Source of the DNA: a virus
Reading direction: 5' to 3' (one strand)
DNA length: 61,434 nucleotides
Virus record (IMG/VR): IMGVR_UViG_3300035170_000023
Coordinates: 1-61,434 of that record
Below are positions 39,503 through 49,800 of this stretch, piece by piece (the first letter of the stretch is position 1; each line of letters starts with the position of its first letter). The notes below the pieces were generated by a model, which saw only the letters and a list, made by a program, of their open reading frames with translations, searched no databases and was not told the DNA's origin. Position numbers and translations under genes: made by a program.

Positions 39503-41026
39503 GTGCAACCGCAGATCACGAGGCCAATGGCATGGGCGGCTGATCTCGTAGATCCGCCGTCGCTCAAGTGGCGACGCGATCCAGTGGGATGGTTACATGA
39601 AAGAGTCGGCGCAGAGACGTGGTCGAAGCAAAGGGAGATCATCGAGGCTGTTCGTGATCACCACAACACGGCCGTCCACTCTTGTCATGAGATTGGTAAG
39701 TCCTGGATCGCAGCGGCCACAGCCTCGTGGTGGTTGGACACCCATCCGGTTGGACAGACCCGCGTTGTCACCACCGCGCCCACGCAGGCCCAGGTCGAGG
39801 CCATTCTGTGGAACGAGATTAACGGTTTTCACACGCGTGCGGGCCTCGCGGGACGTACGAACCTGACTGAGTGGTACTTCGGAAATTATCTCGCCGGCCT
39901 GGGGCGCAAGCCGTCTGAACACTCACCCGCGGCTTTCCAGGGTCTCCATGCTCGATTCCTCCTGGTCATACTCGACGAGGCGTACGGCATTCCGAAGGTC
40001 ATCTGGGATGCGGCCTCGACGTTGGCCGCCAACGAACACAGTCGAATTCTCGTAATTGGGAACCCCGATGGTCCCGGTGAGTTCGAGGAAGTCTGTCGTA
40101 GCGATAGTGGCTGGAAGGTACTTGGCATCGGCGCGAAGGACACGCCGAACTTCACGGGTGAGAAGATTAGCGCCGATCTAGCTGACATGCTGATTCACCC
40201 GACCTGGTACGAGGAGCGACGCAAGAAGTGGGGACCTGAGTCCGCACTCTTCATGTCGAAGTGCGATGGTAAGTTCCCGACGGGTGGCGATCCGTTCGCG
40301 GTCATCCGGTACGACTGGGCACGAGCGTGCCAGTTCGTAGAGTTTGAGGATGGCCTCCCCATTGAGGGAGGCATCGACGTCGGCGCTGGTGGCGACCGTA
40401 CGGTAATCCGGGAACGTCGTGGTATGCGTGCCGGACGCGAGCTGGAGTTCATAGACCCCGACCCGATGAGGACCGTTGGTCAGCTGATCACGTGCATCAA
40501 CGACTGGGGCTTGGAGAAGGTGAAGATCGACAGCACTGGTCTCGGCTGGGGCATCGCCGGTCGACTCAAGGAGTTGTCGACCAAGCACAATCCCACGGGT
40601 GACTCTGCGCACAACGCAGAGGTCGTCGCGATTAACTTTGGTGCGGGTCCAACTGACGGCAAAGAGAAGCTCTTCCTCAACAAGCGTGCTGAGCTATGGT
40701 GGAACGCACGTGAGATGTCGCGACCGGATGTGCGCTCGTGGGATCTCGCCAATGTAGATGACGACGTCATTCACGAGCTGACCGCGCCCAAGTACGTCAT
40801 CCTCGACTCGTTCGGCAAGATCAAGATTGAGCCGAAGGAAGACCTCATCAAGCGACTGGGATTCTCACCCGACCGTGCGGAGGCACTTCTACTCGCATTC
40901 CTCGAGACGAACACGATCGGTAGGATTGCGCTTGGCGCATTGGCTGATCGTCAGTTACTTCCGATCATGAGCGGCGATGGTGGCAACGATCGCGAACTGT
41001 CGCTGCGTCGTATGGGCGTGCTCTAA
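39503..41026 (+). CDS. terL: Terminase large subunit (507 aa)
   Basis: Packages DNA into the prohead. The ATPase has the Walker A-like SCHEIGKSWIAAA (about residues 59-71), VVTTAPTQAQ, and Walker B LLVILDEAYG. The RNase H-like nuclease has GGIDVGAGGDRT (about 290), KIDSTGLGWG and the C-terminal SPDRAEALLLAF, supplying the acidic triad. A GTG start eight bases after the holin stop. The C-terminal order fits siphovirus terminases of the headful or cos type; packaging mode is not readable. Confidence 0.92.
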   Translation: MQPQITRPMAWAADLVDPPSLKWRRDPVGWLHERVGAETWSKQREIIEAVRDHHNTAVHSCHEIGKSWIAAATASWWLDTHPVGQTRVVTTAPTQAQVEAILWNEINGFHTRAGLAGRTNLTEWYFGNYLAGLGRKPSEHSPAAFQGLHARFLLVILDEAYGIPKVIWDAASTLAANEHSRILVIGNPDGPGEFEEVCRSDSGWKVLGIGAKDTPNFTGEKISADLADMLIHPTWYEERRKKWGPESALFMSKCDGKFPTGGDPFAVIRYDWARACQFVEFEDGLPIEGGIDVGAGGDRTVIRERRGMRAGRELEFIDPDPMRTVGQLITCINDWGLEKVKIDSTGLGWGIAGRLKELSTKHNPTGDSAHNAEVVAINFGAGPTDGKEKLFLNKRAELWWNAREMSRPDVRSWDLANVDDDVIHELTAPKYVILDSFGKIKIEPKEDLIKRLGFSPDRAEALLLAFLETNTIGRIALGALADRQLLPIMSGDGGNDRELSLRRMGVL

Positions 41027-41055
41027 GGCTTCGACCGCGTAGGATGCATACAAAA

Positions 41056-41092
41056 AAGAAGCCCAGCCGCGTGATTCGCGACTGGGCTTCTT
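41056..41092 (+). terminator. Bidirectional terminator between converging genes
   Basis: Eleven-base arms AAGAAGCCCAG and CTGGGCTTCTT, with an inner CGCG pair, preceded by A's and followed by T's. It lies between terL (rightward, stop 41026) and the leftward gene ending at 41101, so it can stop transcription from both sides. Confidence 0.9.
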
Positions 41093-41100
41093 CTTGCGTG

Positions 41101-41457
41101 TTACTTGGTCTGCCGTCGGTCCTTGTAGTGCATGAAGACCACAGACCAGATGTGGTTATACAGGTTGTGGAGATCGGTGAACATGGTCGTCGGCTTAAAC
41201 TTGGCGTAATCGATCCCGCGGATCTCGTCGGCCATGATTTGCGCGAACGCATCGTGTGTGGTGTAGAGACGGAAGTCGTAATCCAGCTTGGGCGTGGCGT
41301 AGATCTTCGTGTGCGGAAGCTCCAAGATATCCATGTCGTGGATGAGGTGCTTGAGCGCGCGCTTGTCGCGTGCTCGGACTTGGAGTGGCAGTGCGAGGTT
41401 CGCGGCGTTGGGCCGGAGTGCTGGCATGAGAATGCCGTAGCTGGTCATGATCCACAT
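41101..41457 (-). CDS. Hypothetical protein (118 aa)
   Basis: Not recognised. It begins MWIMTSYGILMPALRPNAAN and has RARDKRALKHLIHDMDILEL and TTHDAFAQIMADEIRGIDYA, a basic-to-acidic helical protein with no Cys. The ATG follows ACGAACGAAGGGAAAGCAC, the shared leader. It is one of two leftward genes inside the late region, downstream of a tRNA-like element on the same strand, and ends at a strong terminator. Confidence 0.7.
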   Translation of the reverse strand: MWIMTSYGILMPALRPNAANLALPLQVRARDKRALKHLIHDMDILELPHTKIYATPKLDYDFRLYTTHDAFAQIMADEIRGIDYAKFKPTTMFTDLHNLYNHIWSVVFMHYKDRRQTK

Positions 41458-41486
41458 GTGCTTTCCCTTCGTTCGTTTAGTGCGAG

Positions 41487-41556
41487 TGGAACGGACGGGG
41501 GTCGAACCCGCATCTTCCGGCGTAATCCCGGTGCTCTACCCTTGAGCTACCTTCCC
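41487..41556 (-). tRNA. Degenerate tRNA-like element (anticodon uncertain)
   Basis: D arm GCTC-AAGGGTA-GAGC and T arm GCGGG-TTCGACC-CCCGT are well formed, and the acceptor GGGAAGG pairs with CCGTTCC apart from one A-G mismatch. The anticodon arm has only four pairs (CCGG/CCGG) and a loop GATTACG without U33; read strictly the centre is TTA, which would pair with UAA. It may be a decayed tRNA, a tRNA with a deletion, or a suppressor-like molecule. CCA is not encoded. Classification as a working tRNA is doubtful. Confidence 0.6.
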
Positions 41557-41598
41557 TCGGAAGGGTTCCCATTGCAGGGTTCCCAACCTCTGTGCGTC

Positions 41599-41850
41599 TT
41601 ACTCTTCGATACTGAAGAGGAGGAACAAGACTCGCTTCCGCTCTTCGATCGACATCCGACTGTCGTTCTTGATGAATTCGATCATGCGTTCGGTGATGAC
41701 CTCGCCGCTCTCGTCCACGCCTTGGTTGTACGCTTCCTCGAGCGCGTCCGCGACGGCCGACATGGTGATGACGATCTCCGACGTCTTCGCGACGATGTTG
41801 CTGGTCGTGAAGATGTCGAACGCCTTTCGCATCGCGTGATCCTTCGTCAA
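41599..41850 (-). CDS. Small hypothetical protein (83 aa)
   Basis: Not recognised. A helical, charged protein (SEIVITMSAVADALEEAYNQ, then ITERMIEFIKNDSRMSIEER) with no membrane part. The exact leader GAACGAAGGGAAC precedes a TTG start at 41850 at the usual distance; an ATG six codons later is possible. A TATAAT promoter lies 35 bases upstream. The unit continues leftward through the tRNA-like element to the terminator at 41056. Confidence 0.65.
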   Translation of the reverse strand: MTKDHAMRKAFDIFTTSNIVAKTSEIVITMSAVADALEEAYNQGVDESGEVITERMIEFIKNDSRMSIEERKRVLFLLFSIEE

Positions 41851-41854
41851 CTTC

Positions 41855-41867
41855 GTTCCCTTCGTTC
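41855..41867 (-). promoter_or_regulatory. Start-associated leader motif (GAACGAAGGGAAC)
   Basis: An exact leader copy ending four bases before the TTG at 41850. It supports that unusual start codon over the downstream ATG. Confidence 0.65.
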
Positions 41868-41884
41868 GTTGTTCGTCTAGTTCT

Positions 41885-41914
41885 ATTATACTCAGGACTG
41901 TGCCACCGTGTCAA
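41885..41914 (-). promoter_or_regulatory. Consensus sigma-70 promoter
   Basis: Read leftward: -35 TTGACA, 18-base spacer, -10 TATAAT. TATAATAGAACTAG is identical to the promoter at 13675. It is the closest match to consensus in the window and drives the two leftward genes and the tRNA-like element. Confidence 0.85.
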
Positions 41915-41938
41915 CAGTGAGACTCAAGATCTTTCTGG

Positions 41939-41944
41939 TACAGT
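41939..41944 (+). promoter_or_regulatory. Extended -10, late operon, leaderless start
   Basis: TACAGT preceded by TGG, with six bases before GTG 41951. It faces away from the TATAAT promoter 25 bases to its left. It is the only promoter-like element seen upstream of the portal and head genes, so it may drive the whole late block. Confidence 0.6.
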
Positions 41945-41950
41945 AGAGTT

Positions 41951-42304
41951 GTGCCGGAGTGGTTGATTTACGTACTGATCGTACTGGTGACGTTTCGCAC
42001 CACGCGACTCATCATCGAGGACACCTTTCCCCCAGTGGGTGTGCCTCGAGAGAAGTTGCTCAACTGGTGGAGTCCGACACCCGACGAGCGTGGGCAAACC
42101 TCAGGAACCCCCCACTGGGGTGCGCTGGGTCGATCACTTCGGTATCTCTTCTCTTGTCCGTGGTGCATGTCTGTGTGGGTGGGTGCGCTCGTCACGTACA
42201 TCTTCACAATTTACGTAAGCGTTCCACTGCCGTATGCTGCGTGGATTGTCGCGGCTGCGGGCACAGGTCTGATCGCATCGGTCGAGGATAAGCTCTCCAG
42301 CTAA
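41951..42304 (+). CDS. DUF1360-like membrane protein (117 aa)
   Basis: Begins VPEWLIYVLIVLVTFRTTRLII, one N-terminal membrane helix ending in the FRxTRLIxxD pattern of DUF1360 proteins. The middle has SCPWCMSVWVGALVTYIFTI and the end a third helix (PYAAWIVAAAGTGLIAS). DUF1360 members are small phage and Bacillus membrane proteins of unknown role. The GTG start has no Shine-Dalgarno and coincides with the predicted transcription start. It opens the late block, nine bases before the portal. Confidence 0.7.
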   Translation: MPEWLIYVLIVLVTFRTTRLIIEDTFPPVGVPREKLLNWWSPTPDERGQTSGTPHWGALGRSLRYLFSCPWCMSVWVGALVTYIFTIYVSVPLPYAAWIVAAAGTGLIASVEDKLSS

Positions 42305-42313
42305 GGTGGCGCT

Positions 42314-43795
42314 ATGGTAGATCTGATGCGTCGTCACCGACCGCGGCGTGTGATCACCGCGTCGGCATCCATCGCAGTGCCCAGTCGTAATGTGCGTCTC
42401 ACAAACCAAGAGTGGCAGCGCGAAGGCTGGGAGTTCTATCACAACCTCGGTACCTTCCGCTACGCCATCCTCTGGCACTCGCAAACGATGTCGCGTGTGC
42501 GGTTGACCGCTGCGGTTGAGGCCAGTGGCGGTGATGAACCTGAGCCGGTGATTGACGGCCCGGCCGCTGAGCTGATGGCGAATTTCTTCGGTGGCACCGC
42601 TGGGCAGTCAGCGTACATGCGTAAGATGGATGTGATGCTTCAGGTTCCCGGTGAGGGTTATGTCATCGGTGAACCCGACATCGACGACCCAAGCACGTAC
42701 TACTGGTGCGTGAAGTCAATCGATCAGATGCGCGTCAGCAGTGGTCGTGTTAATGGTGAGACACAGGATGTCTGGGAGATCGAGGTTGACCGGGGTGCGT
42801 GGCGTCCCGTCAACCCGGACTCTCTCGTGTTCCGGCAGTGGACGCCCGACGACCAGTACGACTTCTTGCCTGACTCGCCCACGCGTGGTGCACTGCTGGA
42901 TATGCGTCTGATCGCAATGCTGCAAAAGCGCATCGTTGCACAATCCGTCAGTCGTCTGGCATCCAATGGTGTGCTCCTCTATCCGTCTGAGATGACGTTC
43001 CCGGCGAAGAAGGGCTACGAGCAAGAGGAGGACCCGTTCACTGCTGAGTGGCTGGACATCGCGGGCAAGACGATTCAAAATCCGGGATCCGCTCTCGCCG
43101 CGATTCCAATGCCCGTGAAGGTGCCGAAGGAAATGATCGATTCCTTCAAGCACATGGACTTCGCGAACACGTACGATGATCGGGTCATGGACATTCTGAC
43201 CTTCTTCTACGATCGTCTCGCCACCGCGATGAACATGCCGAAGGAAATCGTCGCAGGCATGGGTAAGACCTCACACTGGAACGCGTGGACACTTGACGAA
43301 CAAGCCGTCGAGGTTCACATTAAGCCGCCAGTGGAGGACATCGTTTCGGGTGCGACGAAGGGTTACCTCGTACCTGGACTCAAGGCGATGGGCGCGCCTC
43401 TTCGCGATGCGAAGGGCCGTCGCTACATCATCTGGTACGACACGTCTGAACTTGACGTACCGCCGGATCGTTCAGCGGCCGCGGATGCCGCATACGATCG
43501 GCAAACGATCAATGCCACGGCTTACCGCCGTGAGAAGGGTTTCTCCGAATCGGACGAACCGTCGAATGACGAACTCCGAACTCAGCTTCTCGTCCAGATG
43601 GCGAAGGATCCGACCGCTGCTCCCGCTGCGATCGAGGAGCTCACGGGATCTCCGGTGGCTGGTGCGCAAACCGGCCCAGGTGGCACGGACGCGGTCCCAC
43701 CCGTGTCCGCGCCCGCACCAGCCGCCGGACCCCCGACACCGCCGACCAACGACGGCTCACCGCCTCCTGGGGCACAGACTCCGAGCCGTGCGTAG
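42314..43795 (+). CDS. Portal protein (493 aa)
   Basis: The dodecameric ring at the head vertex through which DNA enters. The N-terminal half shows GWEFYHNLGTFRYAILWHSQ, typical of actinophage portals; the centre has YDFLPDSPTRGALLDMRLIA and the C-terminal crown DVPPDRSAAADAAYDRQTIN. The last 60 residues are Pro/Ala/Gly-rich and disordered. ATG 42314 follows CTAAGGTGGCGCT. It is followed by the MuF-type gene, the normal order terL-portal-MuF. Confidence 0.88.
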   Translation: MVDLMRRHRPRRVITASASIAVPSRNVRLTNQEWQREGWEFYHNLGTFRYAILWHSQTMSRVRLTAAVEASGGDEPEPVIDGPAAELMANFFGGTAGQSAYMRKMDVMLQVPGEGYVIGEPDIDDPSTYYWCVKSIDQMRVSSGRVNGETQDVWEIEVDRGAWRPVNPDSLVFRQWTPDDQYDFLPDSPTRGALLDMRLIAMLQKRIVAQSVSRLASNGVLLYPSEMTFPAKKGYEQEEDPFTAEWLDIAGKTIQNPGSALAAIPMPVKVPKEMIDSFKHMDFANTYDDRVMDILTFFYDRLATAMNMPKEIVAGMGKTSHWNAWTLDEQAVEVHIKPPVEDIVSGATKGYLVPGLKAMGAPLRDAKGRRYIIWYDTSELDVPPDRSAAADAAYDRQTINATAYRREKGFSESDEPSNDELRTQLLVQMAKDPTAAPAAIEELTGSPVAGAQTGPGGTDAVPPVSAPAPAAGPPTPPTNDGSPPPGAQTPSRA

Positions 43796-43801
43796 TATCC
43801 A

Positions 43802-46800
43802 ATGGCCAAGATTCAGGGCTACCCGCAAAGCGACGTAGACCTTCTCGTTGGTCAGTTCACGAAGGTCGTGCAGGGCGCGATTGATCGCACGTGCGCGGCC
43901 GCGGCGAACAACTTACAACCGATCATCATCGGCAGCGTCTTCCATCTTGAGGGCAAGCATAGTCAGAAGACGCACGGTCACAAGACGACAGTCAGCGTTG
44001 GTGAGCAACAAGAATTCGCTCATCGTGTCGATCGCGCGAAGGCCGGTAAGAAGGCATACAAGTCAGTTGCGTCATCTGACGACTTCGCCTCTGAGGATCA
44101 GAAGGCGGGCATTCGCCTCTACCAGTCGTCGGGTGAGTTTCTCAACGGATCACTGCGTCGCGGCGATGATCCGGCGACGGCCTTCAACGACGACCGCGGT
44201 AGCGTCATCACTCACGGGCTTGACTCCGCGTTCGCGTCTCCAGACGCAAGACTTAAGGAAGACATTGTCGTCCATCGTGGTGTGCAGAACATCACGAAGA
44301 CCTTCGGTCGCGACGACAACGATCAGATGTCGTTCCAGTGGTACAACAGCAACCGTGACGGTGCGGGTGACAATCGCGGTCTGACGTGGGATGACACTGG
44401 GTTCTTGTCGACGACCACGTCGGCCGAGGCTGGCCTGAGCTTTGCGCATCTTCACGGCGTTGACGAAGGCGTCGTTATGCGCATTCACGTGCCGGCTGGT
44501 ACACCCGCGCTGTCGATCGGTAAGAAGACCGGGCAGCCGGGGTTGACGGGCGAGTCAGAAGTGTTACTTCCGCGTGGGCTTCGTTTTCGCGTGATGCAAA
44601 ACACGCCCAACGTTAAGCCCGTTGATAACACACGCTTCATCGACGTGGAGGTCGTCGGGTTCACACCGGGCGAGGAAATCACCGCTAGCCTCAAGTATGG
44701 TGGTGTCACGTTCACAGAGACGCCACCGGACGATGAGGCGTGGATCGATCACGGACCGCCTGTACTTCTCCATCGTTGGGCTATCATGGAAGAACGTGGC
44801 CCAGACGATGTGCTTCCCCCAGATATCGTGCAACCGGATGAGGCTGTGACGGCCGCATCATCCGCTGGGTTGACATCCGCCGACATTGCCATCGTAACTC
44901 AGAAGTGGCAAGAAGAGGTCGATGGGACGCTTACACCATACATTGGTGAGGTGTACTCGGGGAGTGCGACGCACGTAGCCATTGGACTTGGTACGTCATT
45001 CCCAGATAAGATTCTGCCAGGTGTACCACTCGTCGCTGACGACTACACGATGACGTACATGAAGACGGTGACGAACCGTCTGGTGGGTGTAGGCGACGAG
45101 CTATGGGAAGACGTTCGCAACGAATTACTCGATGGCGTGCAGCAGGGCCAGGACATACCGCAGATCGCCGCTCGCATCAAGGCCGTCAGCAACTTCGACC
45201 GCGTACGTGCGACCAGGATCGCACGCACTGAGGTTCACGGTGCTGCTGAATCTGGATCGCTTGCGCAGATGCGCATGGTCGGATACACGGATAACGAGGT
45301 TACGAAGACGTGGGTCGCAACAAGTGACATGCGCACGCGTCTTGACCACGAAGAGGCAGATGAACAAGCCGTTGCACTAAGTGAAAAATTCTCTGTGGGT
45401 GGTTGGCCCATCGATCATCCGGGAGATCCAACGGCACCTGCGAGTGAGGTCGTAAATTGCCGCTGCACTGTTGTCTTTGAGGTGCAGGATCCACCACCGT
45501 CTCGCTGTGCGCCAGTGGGTAGTAACTTGACTGCCGCGTCCACACAAGCAACGACGTGCGTGACGTGCGTGCCTGAGACGGACATCAGTAACATTCCCAC
45601 GCAGGCCCAGATCGACATCTACAATAAGCGGTGGAACAAGCATAAGATCTCGCCTGCATACGGTGGTGCGAAGATCCTGAAGACGATCGACGCTGTGCTC
45701 GCTGAGATGGAGCAGACCGCCCCTGATTTGGCTGCATTGCTTGACCGTGAAAAGATTCTAAAGATCGTCGACAACTATTACCCAGCCAAGGGCGCGACCT
45801 TCAGTGAGAAGTTTCATGAGTGGTCACAGACGCCCGCTGGTAAGAAGGCACTCGCCACAGCAAAGAGTGAACCAAAGATCCTCGCCATCAAGACGCCGAT
45901 CGCAGAATCATCGCTGCCTGAGATTACGTTCGATGCGAAGAAGGCCGAGACATTCAGCCCCACCGCGCAGACCAAGTATGCACGGGTCATGGACGTGCCC
46001 AATGGGCAGACGACCGTTATCACTCCAGAGTGGGGTGGTGAGCAAAAGTTCGTCGGTAAGTGGGTCGCCGTCTATGACCCGGCGAATCCCAGCGTTGTCA
46101 AGTATGGATCCGCTTATGATGAGTGGATCGACATGCACAATCCGATGCCGAGTGTTAGTCCTAACGCGTGGCAGAAGGTTGCAAAGGTTCAGGCGTATCA
46201 GTATGAGGGTGTGCCGTCGCAATACACCACGGTTTTGGAGAACGGCACCGTTGAGACGACGAACAAGGTCAATCCGGGTGACTGGGTAACGAAGCAGAAA
46301 AATGGCGAGATCCAGATCATTAAGGATGAGAACTTCAAGAAGCAATATCTCGCGGACAACGCGCAAGTAAGCGTGCCAGCGCTACCACCAATCCCGGCGA
46401 TGCCTAGTCCCGACGAGTTGACGTTCACTGGCAAGACATTCGCAAGCGCCACGAAGGCGCAAGTATGGGTTGACAATCAAGGACAGCGGTGGCTATTCAA
46501 GACACCGCCAGGTGGGTCAAACTCATATTCTGCGAAGACGCTGCTCGACCTCGAGACATCGATTTCACGTATTCAGTCGAAGGCGAAGCTCACGCGGCCC
46601 GCGATCTACAAGATTACGCTCAATGGTAAGGCGGGCACGCTGCAGTACATGTTTGACTCTACGGACGCGTTCCCCGCTGGGTCATTCAATCCGCTGACAC
46701 TGTCCGCGGCGGACTTGCAGTCGATGCAGCAAGAGCAGATCTTTGACTGGATGGTATCGAATCACGATACACACACGGGTCAGTGGTTGCGGCTCAAGGA

Positions 46801-49800
46801 CGGACGTTTGTTTGCGATTGACCGCGGACAAGCGTTCAAGTTCTTCGGAAAGGATAAGCTCGACTGGAATTACGTGCCGGTGACGCCATTGGGCCAGGAC
46901 AAACTCACGTATTCGCCATTATGGAAGGCATATGTATCTGGCAAGGATGTCGCGCTTCAGAATCCCACAGAGGGTGCGCTTGGCGCGTACATCGACCAGT
47001 TGAGCGCAATTCCTGACGCCACATATCGCAACTTACTTGAACCGTATGCGAAATGGCGCGAGTCTGAAGGCATTGGAAGCGCAGAGAAGTTTCTCGACGC
47101 TGCGGTTGCGCGTAAGAACAATCTCAAGAGTGACTTTGGCGATTACTGGGCTCGCGCGCAAGCGGAGCGCGCCAAGCATATTACACTAGCACCCGAGGCA
47201 CCGCCCGTGGTCACGCCAACGTCCAGCGTCACCAACATCATCGGGCAAGCGAGCGACGTTACGACAGTGAGCGCTACGACGCAGCAGAATATCGCGGTGA
47301 AGTGGATTGAGCTCGGCGGTGGCAAGAAGGTTACGCCAGCGTGGGGTGGCTCGAAGATCTGGAAGATGCTCGATCAGCTCAAGGCTTCATCACCCGGCTC
47401 AGACTTAACTCACATGCAACTCGTCAAGATCCTTGACGAGGAAGGCGGCTTTGTCGGAAAGCCTAAAACGTACGAGGGTGAACTCACAAAGTGGCTGCAG
47501 TCGCCGGCTGGCAAGAAGGCTGTGCCTAATCCACCACTCTCCCTACTCGGCGAAGTTGCTTCACCTGCGCCCGCCATTAGTCCGGTACTACCTGTCGAAG
47601 CAGTCATCCCTGATGCTGCTACGGAGGCGGTAACAACGCAACCAATCACGGGTTTCAGTGATTTACTCTCCGATGTCACCAAGTATGCCGATGGCGACGT
47701 GATCGCGTACGCGCAGACGAAGTCGGGTGCCATGCTTCGCATGGTGAAGGTTAATCCTAAGACCACGGGCTTTAACTTTGATGTGAAGATCGAGGTGAAG
47801 ACGAAGGCTGGCGCGTGGGTGCACGACACACTCCTCAGCCAGTCTGACATCGTTCCGTTAAAGAACGAGTACGAGTACGTCGACGGCTGGCACGCGGTAC
47901 CACCACCTGCGACGGCGAAGATTGCGACGCACATTCCGGGCAAGATGCCGGGTGATCCCGTAGATGTCGCTGAGATCAATGCCGCAAAGTTTCTCTTTAA
48001 AGACGGCGACGTCATCGCAGTTGGGAAGTCGAGCTATCAAGCGAACTATCGACTTATTTCTCATGGCGACGGTTCGATGTCGTGGCAGCCTGAGCACCCG
48101 CCAGGTTCGGGTACATACACGACGCTTCAGACGTACACGAAGGACATGCCTAAGAATGCATTGAATGGCGCGAAGTGGACGTATGGACCAGACATCATTG
48201 CGAAGAAGGCGCCAAGCGCGATCTCCGGTTTTGACTCGGGTGACGTCGTTACTGCTGATCATATCTTCGCCGCTGCTCAATTCGCGCCAAGTGATGTGAA
48301 CATCGCAATCGCATACGCGTATGACCCAGCGTTTGTTCGTGAGTACCGTGTGGCGAAATTTGGTAGTGATATACAGATTCAATTCCGTGATGCTAACACA
48401 ACGGACGTGTGGAAGAAGCTACACTTTGATGTGACGCAGCCCTCAGACATCGACGTGCTAGGTCTCAAGTGGCGCGCTGCAAAAATGGGTGGTGCCGGAG
48501 CGCCCGATGAACATCTCGCATTGTTTAAAGGCGTGCCCGGGCAGAAGGTGCCAGCCGTTGGATACCCGGGTAAGAGCGTAGGCGATCAGATCTCGTCAGC
48601 TGAAATCCTCAAGTCGTACAACGAACACTTTAAAGATCTTGAGATCGTTGCGCACGGCATGTCTACTTTCAACACCGGCGTAGAGTACCGCATGTACTGG
48701 ACAGATCCAACCCACCTTAGTATGGATTACAAGGAAAACGACGGATCCGGGACGTGGCAGTTCTTAACGCATATCAAAGATCCACAAGAGTGGCTAAAGC
48801 ACAATACTAACATCACGTGGGTGGCCACGAACGACTCCGTTTCTGCAGGCTCAGTGAGCATGAAGGAAGCGAAGAAGATCGCTAAGACTGCAGAGGCGAC
48901 GATCACGACAAAGGTCGGCCCGAAGATTGTTGCGACGAATAAGGTTGCTGGTAAGGTCACCGGTGAAGTTGTGGAGGCTGATGATCTTTTAAGTAATGCA
49001 TCCGCATTTGACGATGGTCACGTTATTGCGTATGGTAAGGGTTATGGTTACTCGGGAAAGACATATCGTCTCGTTCGAGTCGATAACCAGACGATCATCC
49101 AGACACAGACGAAAGCGGGCACTTGGACACAATCGCATCTCGTCGTCAATAAGTATAGCGGTGATTTCTGGAACGTCAAGACGTGGACTGTGGCAACTGA
49201 GAATGATGTCCTCGCTAAGCCACAACTGACGGCCGCGAAAAAGTTCGTAGCGAAGGCCACCGGCACGCAAACTTCCGCACCCGTTAAGACGGGTAAGTCG
49301 TACGTGCCGCCATCACAGCCAATTAAGACTACACCGTTCGTGCTACGACCGATCGACCTCACGCCATGGACGGACGAAGAACAGAAGGCGATTTACGACT
49401 ACTATAAGCAGCAGTCGGGTAGTGCGCACACTGGCGTTGAGCAAGTGTGGGGCCACGTTCAGAACATCAAGCAGCATTTTCAGGTTACAAATCCTGGTGG
49501 TAAGTACGCAGACCTGAATGAGATTCATGTGCTGCGCATTCTTGATGCTCAAGGCGCGCTGAAGTCAAATGTCACTGACACACATCCACTCGAGGCGAAA
49601 GTCGTCAACTGGCTTAAGACACCGAGTGGTAAGTCATACATCAATAAGCGCATCGATGCGCCCATCGCAGCGCACGAGGTGCCGGCAGCGATGGCAGATT
49701 TCTCTGCATCGAATATTTCTGAGGATAAGCAGCAGTATCGTATTGTCACGCTCAGTGATGCGCGTGCTGATCGAACTCAATCACTCGCAAAGTATGGCGA

